The notes under the pieces were generated by a model. It was given only the letters and a program-made list of their open reading frames with translations, did no database searches and was not told the DNA's origin. A DNA stretch of 64,000 nucleotides from assembly GCA_945952585.1 (NCBI GenBank), contig CAMFII010000002.1, forward strand, positions 248,001-312,000, written 5' to 3'. The first letter of the stretch is position 1. Every line of letters starts with the position of its first letter. Positions 16,245 to 25,201 of this stretch are shown here, one piece after another. A program made the translations under genes and the position numbers. This stretch comes from an uncultured Rhodobacter sp. (GTDB lineage Bacteria; Pseudomonadota; Alphaproteobacteria; Rhodobacterales; Rhodobacteraceae).

Positions 16245-17224
16245 AGACCTACAACGTCGTCGGCATCGGCAACGCCATCGTCGACGTGTTCTCGCAGGCC
16301 GATGACAGCTTTCTCGAACTCATGGGGATCGAGAAGGGCATCATGCAGCTTGTCGAGAAGAAGCGGGGCGAGCTCCTCTATGCCGCGATGCGCAACCGGG
16401 TGCAGGCGCCGGGCGGGTCGGTCGCCAACACGCTGGCGGGACTTGGTAATCTGGGGCTGACGACCGCCTTCATCGGTCGGGTCCATGATGATGCGCTTGG
16501 CAAGTTCTACGCGCAGAGCATGGCCGAGAACGGAACCGACTTTGTCAACGCCCCCGTGCCGGGCGGAGAGTTGCCGACCTCGCGCTCGATGATCTTCGTC
16601 TCGCCGGACGGGGAGCGGTCGATGAACACCTATCTGGGGATTTCCTCGGAACTCGGTCCCGATGATGTCTCCGACCATGTTGCGGGACGGGCCGAGATCC
16701 TGTTCCTCGAGGGCTATCTCTACGACAAGCCCAAGGGCAAGCAGGCCTTCGAGCGGGCGGCGAAGCTATGCCAGCAGAATGGCGGCAAGGCGGGCATCGC
16801 GCTGTCGGACCCGTTCTGCGTCGACCGCCACCGCGACGACTTCCGCCGGCTGGTGCGCGACCTCGACTACGTCATCGGCAACGAGCACGAATGGTGCTCG
16901 CTCTACCAGACCGACCTGTCGGCGGCGCTGGAAAAGGCGGCAGCGGATTCGGGCTGCGTGGTCTGCACCCGGTCCGGACATGACGTGATCCTGCAGATGG
17001 GCGAGGATCAGGCCATCGTCCCTGTCCGCCGGGTGGTGCCTGTCGATGCGACCGGCGCCGGGGACCAGTTCGCCGCCGGTTTCCTATACGGCCTCGCGAC
17101 CGGCCAATCCCTCGCAACCGCCGGACGCATGGGCTGCGTCGCGGCAGCCGAGGTCATCAGCCATTACGGTGCACGGCCCGAGACGGACCTGAAGGAACTG
17201 TTCCGCAAGGAAGGGCTGATCTGA
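16241..17224 (+). CDS. PfkB-family sugar kinase, probably adenosine kinase
   Basis: 327 residues. The start overlaps the nth stop (ATGA). It has the ribokinase fold, with GNAIVDV near the N-terminus, the substrate glycines in APGGSVANT (57-64) and the catalytic anion hole VDATGAGDQFAAGFLYG, with Asp275 as base. The start (YNVVGIGNAIVDVFSQADD) and the length resemble the adenosine kinases of alphaproteobacteria. Substrate assignment rests on this resemblance only. Confidence 0.88.
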   Translation: MKTYNVVGIGNAIVDVFSQADDSFLELMGIEKGIMQLVEKKRGELLYAAMRNRVQAPGGSVANTLAGLGNLGLTTAFIGRVHDDALGKFYAQSMAENGTDFVNAPVPGGELPTSRSMIFVSPDGERSMNTYLGISSELGPDDVSDHVAGRAEILFLEGYLYDKPKGKQAFERAAKLCQQNGGKAGIALSDPFCVDRHRDDFRRLVRDLDYVIGNEHEWCSLYQTDLSAALEKAAADSGCVVCTRSGHDVILQMGEDQAIVPVRRVVPVDATGAGDQFAAGFLYGLATGQSLATAGRMGCVAAAEVISHYGARPETDLKELFRKEGLI

Positions 17225-17244
17225 AGCAGGGGGCGCCGGCCTCA

Positions 17245-17259
17245 GGCTCCGCTGGAGCC
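17245..17259. terminator. Possible bidirectional terminator hairpin
   Basis: GGCTCC-GCT-GGAGCC, a perfect 6-bp stem between the convergent kinase and sulfotransferase genes, enclosed by further GGC...GCC complementarity. No U-run. Confidence 0.35.
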
Positions 17260-17293
17260 ATCGGCCGCCGCCGCTGCCGCGGACTGCGGGGGT

Positions 17294-18112
17294 CTAGTCG
17301 CCAAGCTTGGCGTGGACCTCGTCGAGGTCGACCTCGCCCAAGGGCATCTTGTTGGCCGGGTTCTCGAAATCGTAGCGGAAGATCTGGAAGTCCTTCCGGT
17401 AGATTTCCCACATCAGGTGCATCGACAGGTCATCGAAATAGGCCTCGACCGGATGGGCGCGCTTGGGTCCGTGGCCTTCGCTTTCGTTGAAGCGGGGGAT
17501 GGTCTTGAGGTCGATCGGGTGCTTGGTCTCGACATGGTCGAGGACGTCCTGCATCCCCTCGTCGAAGGCTTCGGTGAAGAAGATGCGGTCGTAGCGGCCG
17601 CCATTGACGATGAAGGTCGAGACATGTCCCGACATGGCGGACCAGTGGATGTCGGGCTCCATCGGCTTCTTCCAGCGGATGGTGTCGCGGGCGAAGAGCA
17701 GGAAGCGGCGGAAGCTGGCGATCTGGTCGAACTCGCCCTTGCCATCCTCGCCGCCGACCTCGATCCCGTATTTCTGGATGATGAGCGGCACCAGGTTGCC
17801 GCGATAGCGCCGCCCGTTGCGCTGGATGCCGCAGATCTTGTCGAAGAACGAGGACAGGATGCGGGTGTAAGGGTTGCGCACGCAGGTGAACGTATAGGCA
17901 CGGTGCTTCTTCACCGTCTTCTCGATCAGCGGCTGGCTTTCCTCGATCGCCCATTTGTGCATGCCCGAGGTGGCATCGTGGATATCGCCGTCAAAGAAGC
18001 GGCCGTGATCGGAAAAATACATGATCTGCCCGATGGTCGAGCAGGCGCATTTCGGGACGACGCGATAGACCATGCTCTCGCTTTCCGTCATCCACGTACC
18101 GGGAAACCCCAT
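17294..18112 (-). CDS. Carbohydrate sulfotransferase-like protein (Sulfotransfer_2 type)
   Basis: 272 residues. The 5'-phosphosulfate loop is visible as VPKCACSTIGQIMYF (residues 19-33) and the 3'-phosphate site as FTCVRNPYTRILSSFFDK (75-92). These are the two PAPS-binding motifs of Golgi-type carbohydrate sulfotransferases such as the chondroitin and HNK-1 enzymes. The protein would transfer sulfate from PAPS to a sugar hydroxyl. No signal peptide, so it acts in the cytoplasm. It is divergent from a branching glycosyltransferase across 136 bp, which suggests a shared glycan. Acceptor unknown. Confidence 0.82.
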   Translation of the reverse strand: MGFPGTWMTESESMVYRVVPKCACSTIGQIMYFSDHGRFFDGDIHDATSGMHKWAIEESQPLIEKTVKKHRAYTFTCVRNPYTRILSSFFDKICGIQRNGRRYRGNLVPLIIQKYGIEVGGEDGKGEFDQIASFRRFLLFARDTIRWKKPMEPDIHWSAMSGHVSTFIVNGGRYDRIFFTEAFDEGMQDVLDHVETKHPIDLKTIPRFNESEGHGPKRAHPVEAYFDDLSMHLMWEIYRKDFQIFRYDFENPANKMPLGEVDLDEVHAKLGD

Positions 18113-18248
18113 GAAAACACTTCTCCATTCACCCTGCGGCAGATCGGTTACCGAATTGCGCGGGAATCAAGACAACATCGGCTTTCCAATGGTGGATAAT
18201 CCGGAATAAGGAAACAATGGGGGCAGAAAAGGGGCAAGAATTTCGGTC

Positions 18249-19826
18249 ATGGCGCGGATAGCCTATGTCCTTCTCTGTCACAAGGATCCCGACGGGATCA
18301 TCGCCCAGGCCGAACGGCTGACCGCCGTCGGCGACTTCATTGCCATCCATTTCGATGCGCGCGCCAGCCGTTCCGATTTCGACCGGATCCGGAACGCCCT
18401 GGCAGACAACCCCTCGGTTGCCTTCGCGCGGCGCCGGATCCGTTGCGGCTGGGGCGAGTGGAGCCTGGTCGGGGCGACGCTGCTGGCCACCGAGGCCGCG
18501 GTCGATGCCTTTCCGGAGGCGACGCATTTCTACCTGCTCTCGGGCGACTGCATGCCGATCAAGTCGGCCGAGTATGCCCATGACTTCCTCGATGCCGCTG
18601 ACCGTGACTATGTCGAGAGCTTCGATTTTTACGCCTCGGACTGGATCAAGACCGGCATCAAGGAAGAGCGGCTGATCTACTGGCACCTGTTCAACGAACG
18701 CGAGCGCAAGAAGCTGTTCTATCGCTCGATGGACTGGCAGAAATCGCTCGGGTTGGAGCGCAAGGTGCCCCATGACCTGCAGGTGATGATCGGCAGCCAA
18801 TGGTGGTGTCTGCGGCGGCGGACGATCGAGGCGATCCTGCAGTTCTGCCGCAAGCGCCCGGACGTGATGCGGTTCTTCCGATACAGCTGGATTCCTGACG
18901 AGACGTTTTTCCAGACGCTGGTTCGCCATCTCGTGCCCGAAGCCGAGATCGACAGCCGCACGCTGACCTTCCTGATGTTTTCCGACTACGGCATGCCGGT
19001 GACGTTCTACAACGACCACTACGACCTGCTCGTCAGCCAGGATTACCTCTTCGCGCGCAAGATCTCGGGCGATGCGGCAGAGTTGAAGGCGAAGCTCGGC
19101 AATCTCTATGCCGCCGTCGGCGAGTCCTTCCGCATCTCGAACGAGGGACGGGAGCTTTATCGTTTCCTGACCGGGCGAGGGCGGATCGGGCGCCGCTTCG
19201 CCCCACGGTTCTGGGAGTCCGAGGGCAGTGTCGGGCGCAACCGGACGGTCCTGATCGTGGTGTCGAAGAAATGGCACGTCGCCAAGCGTCTGGCAGAGCG
19301 GATCCGCCAGGTCGCGGGCGTGCCGGCGGTCGACTACCTGTTCAACGAAGATGCGACGGTGCTGCCCGATCTGGGCGGTATCCAGAAGACCGTCGAGAAG
19401 CGCACGCGGCACCGGCGGGCGCTGGTTCGGATGCTGTTTGACGATTTCGGCTCTGACCGGATGGTGATGTGTATCGATCCGGCGAATCTTGACCTGATCC
19501 AGGATTTCGCGGCCGACCGCTCACCCCTCCGCGTGCTCGAGATCGATTGCGATTTCACCGACGATTATCTGATTGGCCACGCACGACGGGTGGGGCTGGC
19601 CAGCGACAATACGCCGGACGGCACGATTGAACTGCTTCTGCCGACCATCCGCTTCGATCTGCGCTTTGAAAGCGACAGGTTGCGCGATGCCGGGTTCGAG
19701 GGGTTTTTCCGCCTGCGCCAATCCGCCCCGGTCGAGGAAAATGCCGCGGTGCTGGCGGCCTTTCTTGATATTCCCGCCGACAAGGCGCAACAGATTGCGG
19801 CGACCGATTACCTCTTCGTGGACTGA
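18249..19826 (+). CDS. Core-2/I-branching beta-1,6-N-acetylglucosaminyltransferase-like protein with DUF5928 tail
   Basis: 525 residues. The first 270 or so form a GT14-like branching enzyme: MARIAYVLLCHKDPDGI, IHFDARASRSDFD, CGWGEWSLVGATLLATEAA, HFYLLSGDCMPIKS and the late SWIPDETFFQTLV, each at the expected place. The rest (about 290-525) is the DUF5928 domain I recall from this family in Rhodobacteraceae; it has a possible nucleotide-like loop near LIVVSKKWHVAKRL. It would extend a surface or capsular glycan. Paired with the divergent sulfotransferase. Confidence 0.82.
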   Translation: MARIAYVLLCHKDPDGIIAQAERLTAVGDFIAIHFDARASRSDFDRIRNALADNPSVAFARRRIRCGWGEWSLVGATLLATEAAVDAFPEATHFYLLSGDCMPIKSAEYAHDFLDAADRDYVESFDFYASDWIKTGIKEERLIYWHLFNERERKKLFYRSMDWQKSLGLERKVPHDLQVMIGSQWWCLRRRTIEAILQFCRKRPDVMRFFRYSWIPDETFFQTLVRHLVPEAEIDSRTLTFLMFSDYGMPVTFYNDHYDLLVSQDYLFARKISGDAAELKAKLGNLYAAVGESFRISNEGRELYRFLTGRGRIGRRFAPRFWESEGSVGRNRTVLIVVSKKWHVAKRLAERIRQVAGVPAVDYLFNEDATVLPDLGGIQKTVEKRTRHRRALVRMLFDDFGSDRMVMCIDPANLDLIQDFAADRSPLRVLEIDCDFTDDYLIGHARRVGLASDNTPDGTIELLLPTIRFDLRFESDRLRDAGFEGFFRLRQSAPVEENAAVLAAFLDIPADKAQQIAATDYLFVD

Positions 19827-19830
19827 TCCG

Positions 19831-20208
19831 ATGACCTACAGCTACGACGACCAGAACATCTTCGCCCGCATCCTGCGCGGCGAGATCCCCAACAAGACGG
19901 TGCTGGAAACCGAACATACGCTCGCCTTCCATGACATCCGTCCCCATGCCCCCCAGCATGTGCTGGTGATCCCCAAGGGCCGATACGTGAACTACGACCA
20001 CTTCTCGGCCGAGGCGAGCGCGGAGGAGATCGTCGATTTCCATCGCACCGCGGCGGCGGTCTGTGCGCTGCTGGGCGTGTCGCCGGGCAAGGGAGGGGCC
20101 GGTTATCGGGCGATCGCCAATTCGGGGCCGGACAGCAACCAGGAAGTGCCGCATTACCACCTGCACATCCTGGGTGGGCGCAATCTCGGGGCGCTTCTGC
20201 CGCATTGA
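19831..20208 (+). CDS. HIT-family nucleotide-binding protein
   Basis: 125 residues, the normal length of a bacterial HINT-type protein. The histidine triad is in EVPHYHLHILGGRNLG near the C-terminus, with [18 protein letters not shown] and GYRAIANSGPDSNQ before it. Such proteins hydrolyse adenosine phosphoramidates or AMP-lysine. Start at 19831, five bases after the previous stop, so it may be translationally coupled to the glycosyltransferase gene, with no obvious shared role. Confidence 0.93.
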   Translation: MTYSYDDQNIFARILRGEIPNKTVLETEHTLAFHDIRPHAPQHVLVIPKGRYVNYDHFSAEASAEEIVDFHRTAAAVCALLGVSPGKGGAGYRAIANSGPDSNQEVPHYHLHILGGRNLGALLPH

Positions 20209-20279
20209 CGGGAATGCGCAAGGATCGGGTCGCCTGAGACAGGGGGCTGAGCCAAGGTATCGGGGAAAGGAGACCCCCG

Positions 20280-20747
20280 ATGCCCCTGCATTTCACCCCG
20301 ATCCCGACCGAGATCGCCCGCCACTACCAGGCGGGTGGCGCCGATGCGAATGGCCAGACGCCCGAGCGCGTGATCGCCACGGCCGGTGCCAATCCCTGCC
20401 GGCACTGCCTGACGTTGATCCCGGAAGGCGCGCCGATGCTTATCCTTGCCCACCGGCCTTTTCCGGCGCCGCAACCCTATGCCGAGGTGGGCCCGATCTT
20501 CCTTTGTGCCGATCGCTGCGAGGCGCCAAAGGACGACACGGCAACGCCCGAGGTGCTCGCCTCGCCCGACTACATCCTCCGCGGCTATTCGGCGGATCAT
20601 CGGATCGTCTATGGCAGCGGCGCGGTGGTCGCGACCGGGCAGCTTCGCGACGAAGCGGTCAGGCGGTTCGCCGATCCTCGGATCGCCTATTGCCACGTGC
20701 GGTCGGCGCGGAACAACTGCTTTCAGGTCAGGATAGACCGGGGCTGA
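20280..20747 (+). CDS. DUF1203 domain protein
   Basis: 155 residues covering a whole DUF1203 domain: PCRHCLTLIPEGAPMLILAHRPFPAPQPYAEVGPIFLC, LRGYSADHRIVYGSGAVV and AYCHVRSARNNCFQVRI. The CxxC pair and the other cysteines suggest a metal or redox site, but no function is established to my knowledge. Good ribosome-binding site GGGGAAAGGAG. Stand-alone gene. Confidence 0.85.
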   Translation: MPLHFTPIPTEIARHYQAGGADANGQTPERVIATAGANPCRHCLTLIPEGAPMLILAHRPFPAPQPYAEVGPIFLCADRCEAPKDDTATPEVLASPDYILRGYSADHRIVYGSGAVVATGQLRDEAVRRFADPRIAYCHVRSARNNCFQVRIDRG

Positions 20748-20765
20748 GCTCAGCGACTGCGCCCC

Positions 20766-21341
20766 CTACCGCCGGAAGGGGCTAGGGCGCTTGCCCTCGG
20801 CAAGGCTCGCCCGGACATCCTCGATCCGCTTCGCGCGGGTCGGGGCGGTCCGGGCGGTCTTGATCCATTCCAGCGCCGCCCGCTTGATCGAGCGGGGATA
20901 GGCATCCCAGCCGGCCGTCAATTCCCCGAGCGCCTCGGTCAGATCGGCCGGCTTCTCGAGCCGTTCGACATCGTCCAGGAAACTCCATTGGCCGTTCGCC
21001 ACAGCGGTCGCAATCTTGGCCTCGCCGGCGGCCGTCATCGCGCCGCTCGCCCGCGCTTTCTCGACCAGCGCCTTGTTGACGGCCGACCAGGCGGAATCCG
21101 GCTTGCGCGGCGCGATCAGGATCATCGAGCGGTCGGCATCGAGTTCGCGCGGGATGCTGTTGATCCATCCCCAGCAGAGCAGCTCTTCGGTGCTTTCCGC
21201 GACCGAAAAGTAGTCGGGATGGTGCCGACGGTAGCAGGCCAGCCAGACCGGCCCCTTGTCGCCATGATGCTCTGCGAGCCAGTCGCGCAATTCGGCCCGG
21301 TTGCGCACTGTCACAATTGTTGCATCGTCCAGGCTCGCCAT
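20766..21341 (-). CDS. YdeI/OmpD-associated family protein
   Basis: 191 residues, with the family landmarks LRDWLAEHHGDKGPVWLACYRRH, EELLCWGWINSIPRELD, WSAVNKALVEKARASGAMTAAG and the C-terminal IKRAALEWIKTARTAPTRAKRIEDV. Members are often called bacteriocin-protection proteins, on thin evidence; the biochemical role is unclear. The final Lys/Arg-rich helix resembles the YdhG/YdeI nucleic-acid-like region. It ends close to the convergent DUF1203 gene. Confidence 0.85.
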   Translation of the reverse strand: MASLDDATIVTVRNRAELRDWLAEHHGDKGPVWLACYRRHHPDYFSVAESTEELLCWGWINSIPRELDADRSMILIAPRKPDSAWSAVNKALVEKARASGAMTAAGEAKIATAVANGQWSFLDDVERLEKPADLTEALGELTAGWDAYPRSIKRAALEWIKTARTAPTRAKRIEDVRASLAEGKRPSPFRR

Positions 21342-21346
21342 ATCGA

Positions 21347-21769
21347 TTACCAGCAGGATCCATGGACCGAGACGGTCCCGAATACGACGTCATGCATGAT
21401 CCGGCCTGGCATCAGCGTGAAAACGCCCGCGATCACCAGTGCCCCCAGGAACAGTAGGCGCATCGCGCGGGCATGGTCGCGCACCTTGTGCTGGCGCGCG
21501 CGCAGAACGGCGATCGGCAGGACTGCCAGTGTGAAGATCGACAGAAGGTGGATCACCGAGAAGCCACCGAATGTGCAGATCGTGTGGATGAACAGCGACG
21601 ATCCCGCGACGATCGTCATCAGCGTGACCCAGACCCAACCGAGCGAGCGGTGCGGCAGCGTGCCCTTCGGAGCCAGCAACTGGATCATGCCGAGGGCGAG
21701 GGCAGTCAGCGCGGCGAAGGCATGCCAGCGGATGGCGGGTGAGGATGCTAGAAGTGGCTCAAGTGTCAT
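21347..21769 (-). CDS. DUF2306 small membrane protein
   Basis: 140 residues with four transmembrane helices (about 13-33, 43-63, 67-88 and 100-120). The pairing HAFAALTALALGMIQLLAPKGTLPHRSLGWVWV, followed by a second helix pair with HKVRDHARAMRLLF, is the DUF2306 pattern (conserved His and Arg within membranes). Function unknown. Just upstream of polA's 3' end on the same strand, so it may be read through from polA. Confidence 0.82.
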   Translation of the reverse strand: MTLEPLLASSPAIRWHAFAALTALALGMIQLLAPKGTLPHRSLGWVWVTLMTIVAGSSLFIHTICTFGGFSVIHLLSIFTLAVLPIAVLRARQHKVRDHARAMRLLFLGALVIAGVFTLMPGRIMHDVVFGTVSVHGSCW

Positions 21770-21781
21770 CCTGATCCCATT

Positions 21782-24604
21782 TCAATGTGCGGCGGCCCAG
21801 CTTGTGCCCTTGCCGGATTCGACGGTCAAGGGCAAGGACAGGTGCACGGCAGGATCGGCTGCGCCCTCCATCACGGCTTTCGCGCGCGCCGCCAGCGTGT
21901 CGGCGGCGTCCTCGTCCACCTCGAACAGGAGTTCGTCATGGACCTGTAGCAGCATCCTTCCGGGCAGGTCGGCGATTGCGGCGGGCATGCGGATCATCGC
22001 CCGGCGGATGACATCGGCGGCGGTTCCCTGGATCGGGGCGTTGATCGCGGCCCTTCGGGCGAAGCCGGCCGTCGGCCCCTTTGAGTTGATCTCTGGCGTG
22101 TGGATCTTTCGCCCGAAGAGCGTCTGGACGAAGCCCTGCTCCTTCGCGAAGGCGACGGTGCGGTCCATGTACTCCTTGATGCCGGGAAAGCGTTCGAAGT
22201 AGCGGTCGATGAATCCCTGCGCGTCGGCGCGCGGGATCCGCAGGTTCCGCGCGAGGCCAAAGCCGGAAATTCCGTAGATGACGCCAAAGTTGATGGCCTT
22301 GGCCTGCCGCCGGATCTCGGGGGTCATCTGGTCGAGCGGCACGTTGAACATCTCGGAAGCCGTCATCGAATGGATGTCGATGCCATCCTTGAACGCCTGC
22401 TTCAGCGCCGGGATGTCCGCCACATGGGCGAGGATGCGCAGCTCGATCTGGCTGTAGTCGAGGCTGACCAGAAGCCGCCCCTTGGGCGCGACGAAGGCCT
22501 CGCGGATGCGGCGGCCTTCCTCGGTGCGGACGGGGATGTTCTGCAGGTTCGGGTCGGTTGAAGCGAGGCGGCCCGTCACGGCGCCGGTGATCGAATAGGA
22601 GGTGTGGACGCGGCCCGTGTCGGGGTTGATGTGGTCCTGCAGCGCGTCGGTATAGGTCGATTTCAGCTTGGACAGCTGACGCCAGTCAAGCACCCGCGCC
22701 GGCAGGTCGTGCCCTTCAGCGGCAAGGTCCTCCAGAACGTCGGCCCCGGTTGCGTAGGCTCCTGTCTTGCCCTTTTCCCCTCCGGGCAGGGACATCTTGT
22801 CGAACAGGATCTCGCCCAGCTGTTTCGGAGACCCGACGTTGAACTTCTCGCCGGCGAGTGTCTGGATCTCGTCCTCGAGCGCGGCCATCTTCTGGGCGAA
22901 GGCGTTCGACATGCGGCTGAGCGTGTCGCGGTCGATCTGGACGCCCGCCATCTCCATCTCGGCCAGCACCGGCACGAGCGGACGTTCGAGGGTCTCGTAG
23001 ACGGTCGTCACATGGGCACGGTGCAATTGCGGACGGAACAACTGCCAGAGGCGCAGCGTTACGTCGGCATCCTCGGCGGCGTATTTCACCGCATCGGCGA
23101 TCGGCACGCGGTCAAAGGTGACCTGGCTCTTTCCCGAACCGAGCAGCGACTTGATCGGGATCGGCTGGTGGTGAAGGTAGGTGTCCGAAAGCGCATCCAT
23201 GCCATGCCCATGCAGACCGGCATGCATGGCGTAGGACATCAGCATCGTGTCCTCGATCGGCGCGACATGAACGCCGTGCCGGGCAAAGATCTTCGCGTCG
23301 TATTTCATGTTTTGCCCGATCTTGAGGATCGCGTCGTCCTCAAGCACCGGTTTCAGCGCCGCCAGCACCTCGTCTGCCGGCAATTGTCCTTCAGCCAGCG
23401 CCGAGGACCCGAACAGGTCGCCGCCGCCCTGGCGATGGCCGAGCGGGATGTAGCAGGCGCGCCCGGCATGGACGCAAAGCGAGATCCCGACCAACTCGGC
23501 CCGCATTTCGTCCAGGCTCGTCGTCTCGGTGTCGACGGCGACGTGGCCGACCTCGCGGATCTCGGCGATCCAGCGCTCCAGCGTCGCGCGGTCGCGGACG
23601 GCCTCGTAGCTGTCATGGTCGAAGGGCAGGGGGGCGACATGCTCGACCGGTTCGTCGGTCGTGGGGGCCATAGCCGCCGCTGACGGGGCCACGGTCGGTT
23701 CAGGCACCGGCACCTTCAGGCTGTCGGCGACCCGCTTGGTCAGGGTCCGGAACTCCATCGCATTCAGGAAGCCCATGAGCTTTTCTGCCTCGGGATCCTT
23801 TACCTCGAGGCTTTCCAGCGAGAAATCGAGCGGGGTGTTGCAGTCGAGTTCGACCAGACGTTTCGAAATGCGGATCTGCTCGGCATTCTCGATCAGGGTC
23901 TGACGCCGCTTTTCCTGTTTGATTTCGCCCGCGCGTTCCAGCAGCGTTTCGAGATCGCCGTATTCCTGGATCAGAAGCGCGGCCGTCTTGATGCCGATCC
24001 CCGGCGCCCCGGGGACGTTGTCGACGCTGTCGCCGGCCAGAGCCTGGACATCGACCACCCTCTCGGGTCGGACGCCGAACTTTTCCTCGACCTCTGGGAT
24101 GCCGATCACCTTGTTCTTCATCGGGTCGAGCATTTCGACCCCGTTGCCGACAAGCTGCATCAGATCCTTGTCGGACGAGACGATGGTCACCCGCCCGCCT
24201 GCCTCACGCGCGCGGCACGCAAGCGTCGCGATGATGTCGTCGGCCTCGAATCCCTCGGTCTCGATGCAGGCCAGGTTGAAGGCGCGGGTCGCCTCGCGGG
24301 TCAGCGGGAATTGCGGACGCAATTCCTCGGGCAGCTCCGGGCGGTTGGCCTTGTAGAGCGGGTAGATGTCGTTGCGGAAAGTCTTCGAGGAATGGTCGAA
24401 GATCACCGCCACATGGGTCGCCTGATCGCCCTTCTTGTTGTTCTCGACATAGCGGAACAGCATGTTGCAAAAGCCTGCCACGGCGCCGATGGGCAGTCCG
24501 TCAGACTTGCGGGTCAGGGGCGGAAGGGCGTGGTAGGCGCGGAAAATGTAGGCCGAGCCGTCGATCAGGTGCAGATGGCTGCCCTTGCCGAATGTGCCGT
24601 CCAT
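21782..24604 (-). CDS. polA: DNA polymerase I
   Basis: 940 residues with all three activities intact. The N-terminal 5'-3' exonuclease (1-300) contains HLIDGSAYIFRAYHALPP, GFEADDIIATLA and GDSVDNVPGAPGIGIKTAA. The 3'-5' proofreading domain keeps DTETTSLDEMRAELVG. The polymerase palm shows LLVSLDYSQIELRILAHV, RRQAKAINFGVIYG and LQVHDELLFEV. I chose the ATG at 24604 because AGGAGGCGCG precedes it; an upstream in-frame start would add 14 Arg-rich residues. It fills gaps after Okazaki-fragment and excision repair. Confidence 0.97.
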   Translation of the reverse strand: MDGTFGKGSHLHLIDGSAYIFRAYHALPPLTRKSDGLPIGAVAGFCNMLFRYVENNKKGDQATHVAVIFDHSSKTFRNDIYPLYKANRPELPEELRPQFPLTREATRAFNLACIETEGFEADDIIATLACRAREAGGRVTIVSSDKDLMQLVGNGVEMLDPMKNKVIGIPEVEEKFGVRPERVVDVQALAGDSVDNVPGAPGIGIKTAALLIQEYGDLETLLERAGEIKQEKRRQTLIENAEQIRISKRLVELDCNTPLDFSLESLEVKDPEAEKLMGFLNAMEFRTLTKRVADSLKVPVPEPTVAPSAAAMAPTTDEPVEHVAPLPFDHDSYEAVRDRATLERWIAEIREVGHVAVDTETTSLDEMRAELVGISLCVHAGRACYIPLGHRQGGGDLFGSSALAEGQLPADEVLAALKPVLEDDAILKIGQNMKYDAKIFARHGVHVAPIEDTMLMSYAMHAGLHGHGMDALSDTYLHHQPIPIKSLLGSGKSQVTFDRVPIADAVKYAAEDADVTLRLWQLFRPQLHRAHVTTVYETLERPLVPVLAEMEMAGVQIDRDTLSRMSNAFAQKMAALEDEIQTLAGEKFNVGSPKQLGEILFDKMSLPGGEKGKTGAYATGADVLEDLAAEGHDLPARVLDWRQLSKLKSTYTDALQDHINPDTGRVHTSYSITGAVTGRLASTDPNLQNIPVRTEEGRRIREAFVAPKGRLLVSLDYSQIELRILAHVADIPALKQAFKDGIDIHSMTASEMFNVPLDQMTPEIRRQAKAINFGVIYGISGFGLARNLRIPRADAQGFIDRYFERFPGIKEYMDRTVAFAKEQGFVQTLFGRKIHTPEINSKGPTAGFARRAAINAPIQGTAADVIRRAMIRMPAAIADLPGRMLLQVHDELLFEVDEDAADTLAARAKAVMEGAADPAVHLSLPLTVESGKGTSWAAAH

Positions 24605-24711
24605 CTCGCGCCTCCTGCCGTTCCGTTCGCGGGAAAGTATTGGCACGATCAGAGGGCGCTTGCCACCCGTCCCCGCCCGCCTGCATCATCACGCCAGGAT
24701 AGGGGGGCGGA

Positions 24712-24924
24712 ATGCGGACGTTTCTTGGCTTCTTGCTGGGTGGGCTGATCGCGGGGGCAGTGGCGCTCGGAATCGGGATCCTCGCCATGGATCAGGGATG
24801 GGTGTCGACCCGCGAAGGGGCAGCGGCAATGGGGATCGTGTTCTTCATCACGCCCACGGCTGCCCTGTTCGGAGCGATTGCCGGTGCGATCATCGCCAGG
24901 GCGACGCGCAGGCGTCAGCCCTGA
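24712..24924 (+). CDS. Small two-helix membrane protein
   Basis: 70 residues. Two Gly/Ala-rich transmembrane helices (about 4-24 and 38-62) with the short loop MDQGWVSTREGAAAMG between, and a basic tail RATRRRQP. The helices carry GxxxG-like patterns, suggesting close packing. Good ribosome-binding site AGGATAGGGGGG. No family recognised. Divergent from polA. Confidence 0.6.
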   Translation: MRTFLGFLLGGLIAGAVALGIGILAMDQGWVSTREGAAAMGIVFFITPTAALFGAIAGAIIARATRRRQP

Positions 24925-24930
24925 ACAGCA

Positions 24931-25119
24931 TCAGCCCTGAACGGCCGGGTCCTTGACGCTTTCGTGGACAAAGCGCTTGTCGCAGTAGCCGCATTCGACC
25001 CAGCCGCGATCTTCCGGGATGGTCAGCCAGACACGGGGATGGCCAAGGGCACCTTCGCCGCCATCGCAGGCCACTTTCCAGGTCTTCACCACTTGGGTCT
25101 CGGGCGCTTCGATCGGCAT
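24931..25119 (-). CDS. Zinc-finger domain protein (zf-CHCC, NDUFS6-like)
   Basis: 62 residues. The zinc ligands are Cys18, His27, Cys43 and Cys46 (VACDGG, GHPRVWL, VECGYC), the CHCC pattern shared with the mitochondrial complex I subunit NDUFS6. In alphaproteobacteria such small proteins copurify with or are linked to complex I. Start at 25119 so that the core begins MPIEAPETQ. Function here is inferred from the family. Confidence 0.85.
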   Translation of the reverse strand: MPIEAPETQVVKTWKVACDGGEGALGHPRVWLTIPEDRGWVECGYCDKRFVHESVKDPAVQG

Positions 25120-25201
25120 GGGTCGTGGTTCCTTGGCAGGCAGGCTTACAATGGGGCTCCATGATACCGATCCCTCCTGCGGCGGCAAGGCCGGCCAAGC
25201 G

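Noticed and set aside
22604..23683. Plus-strand frame inside polA
   Set aside because: Antisense to the conserved polymerase region, no ribosome-binding site and no domain.
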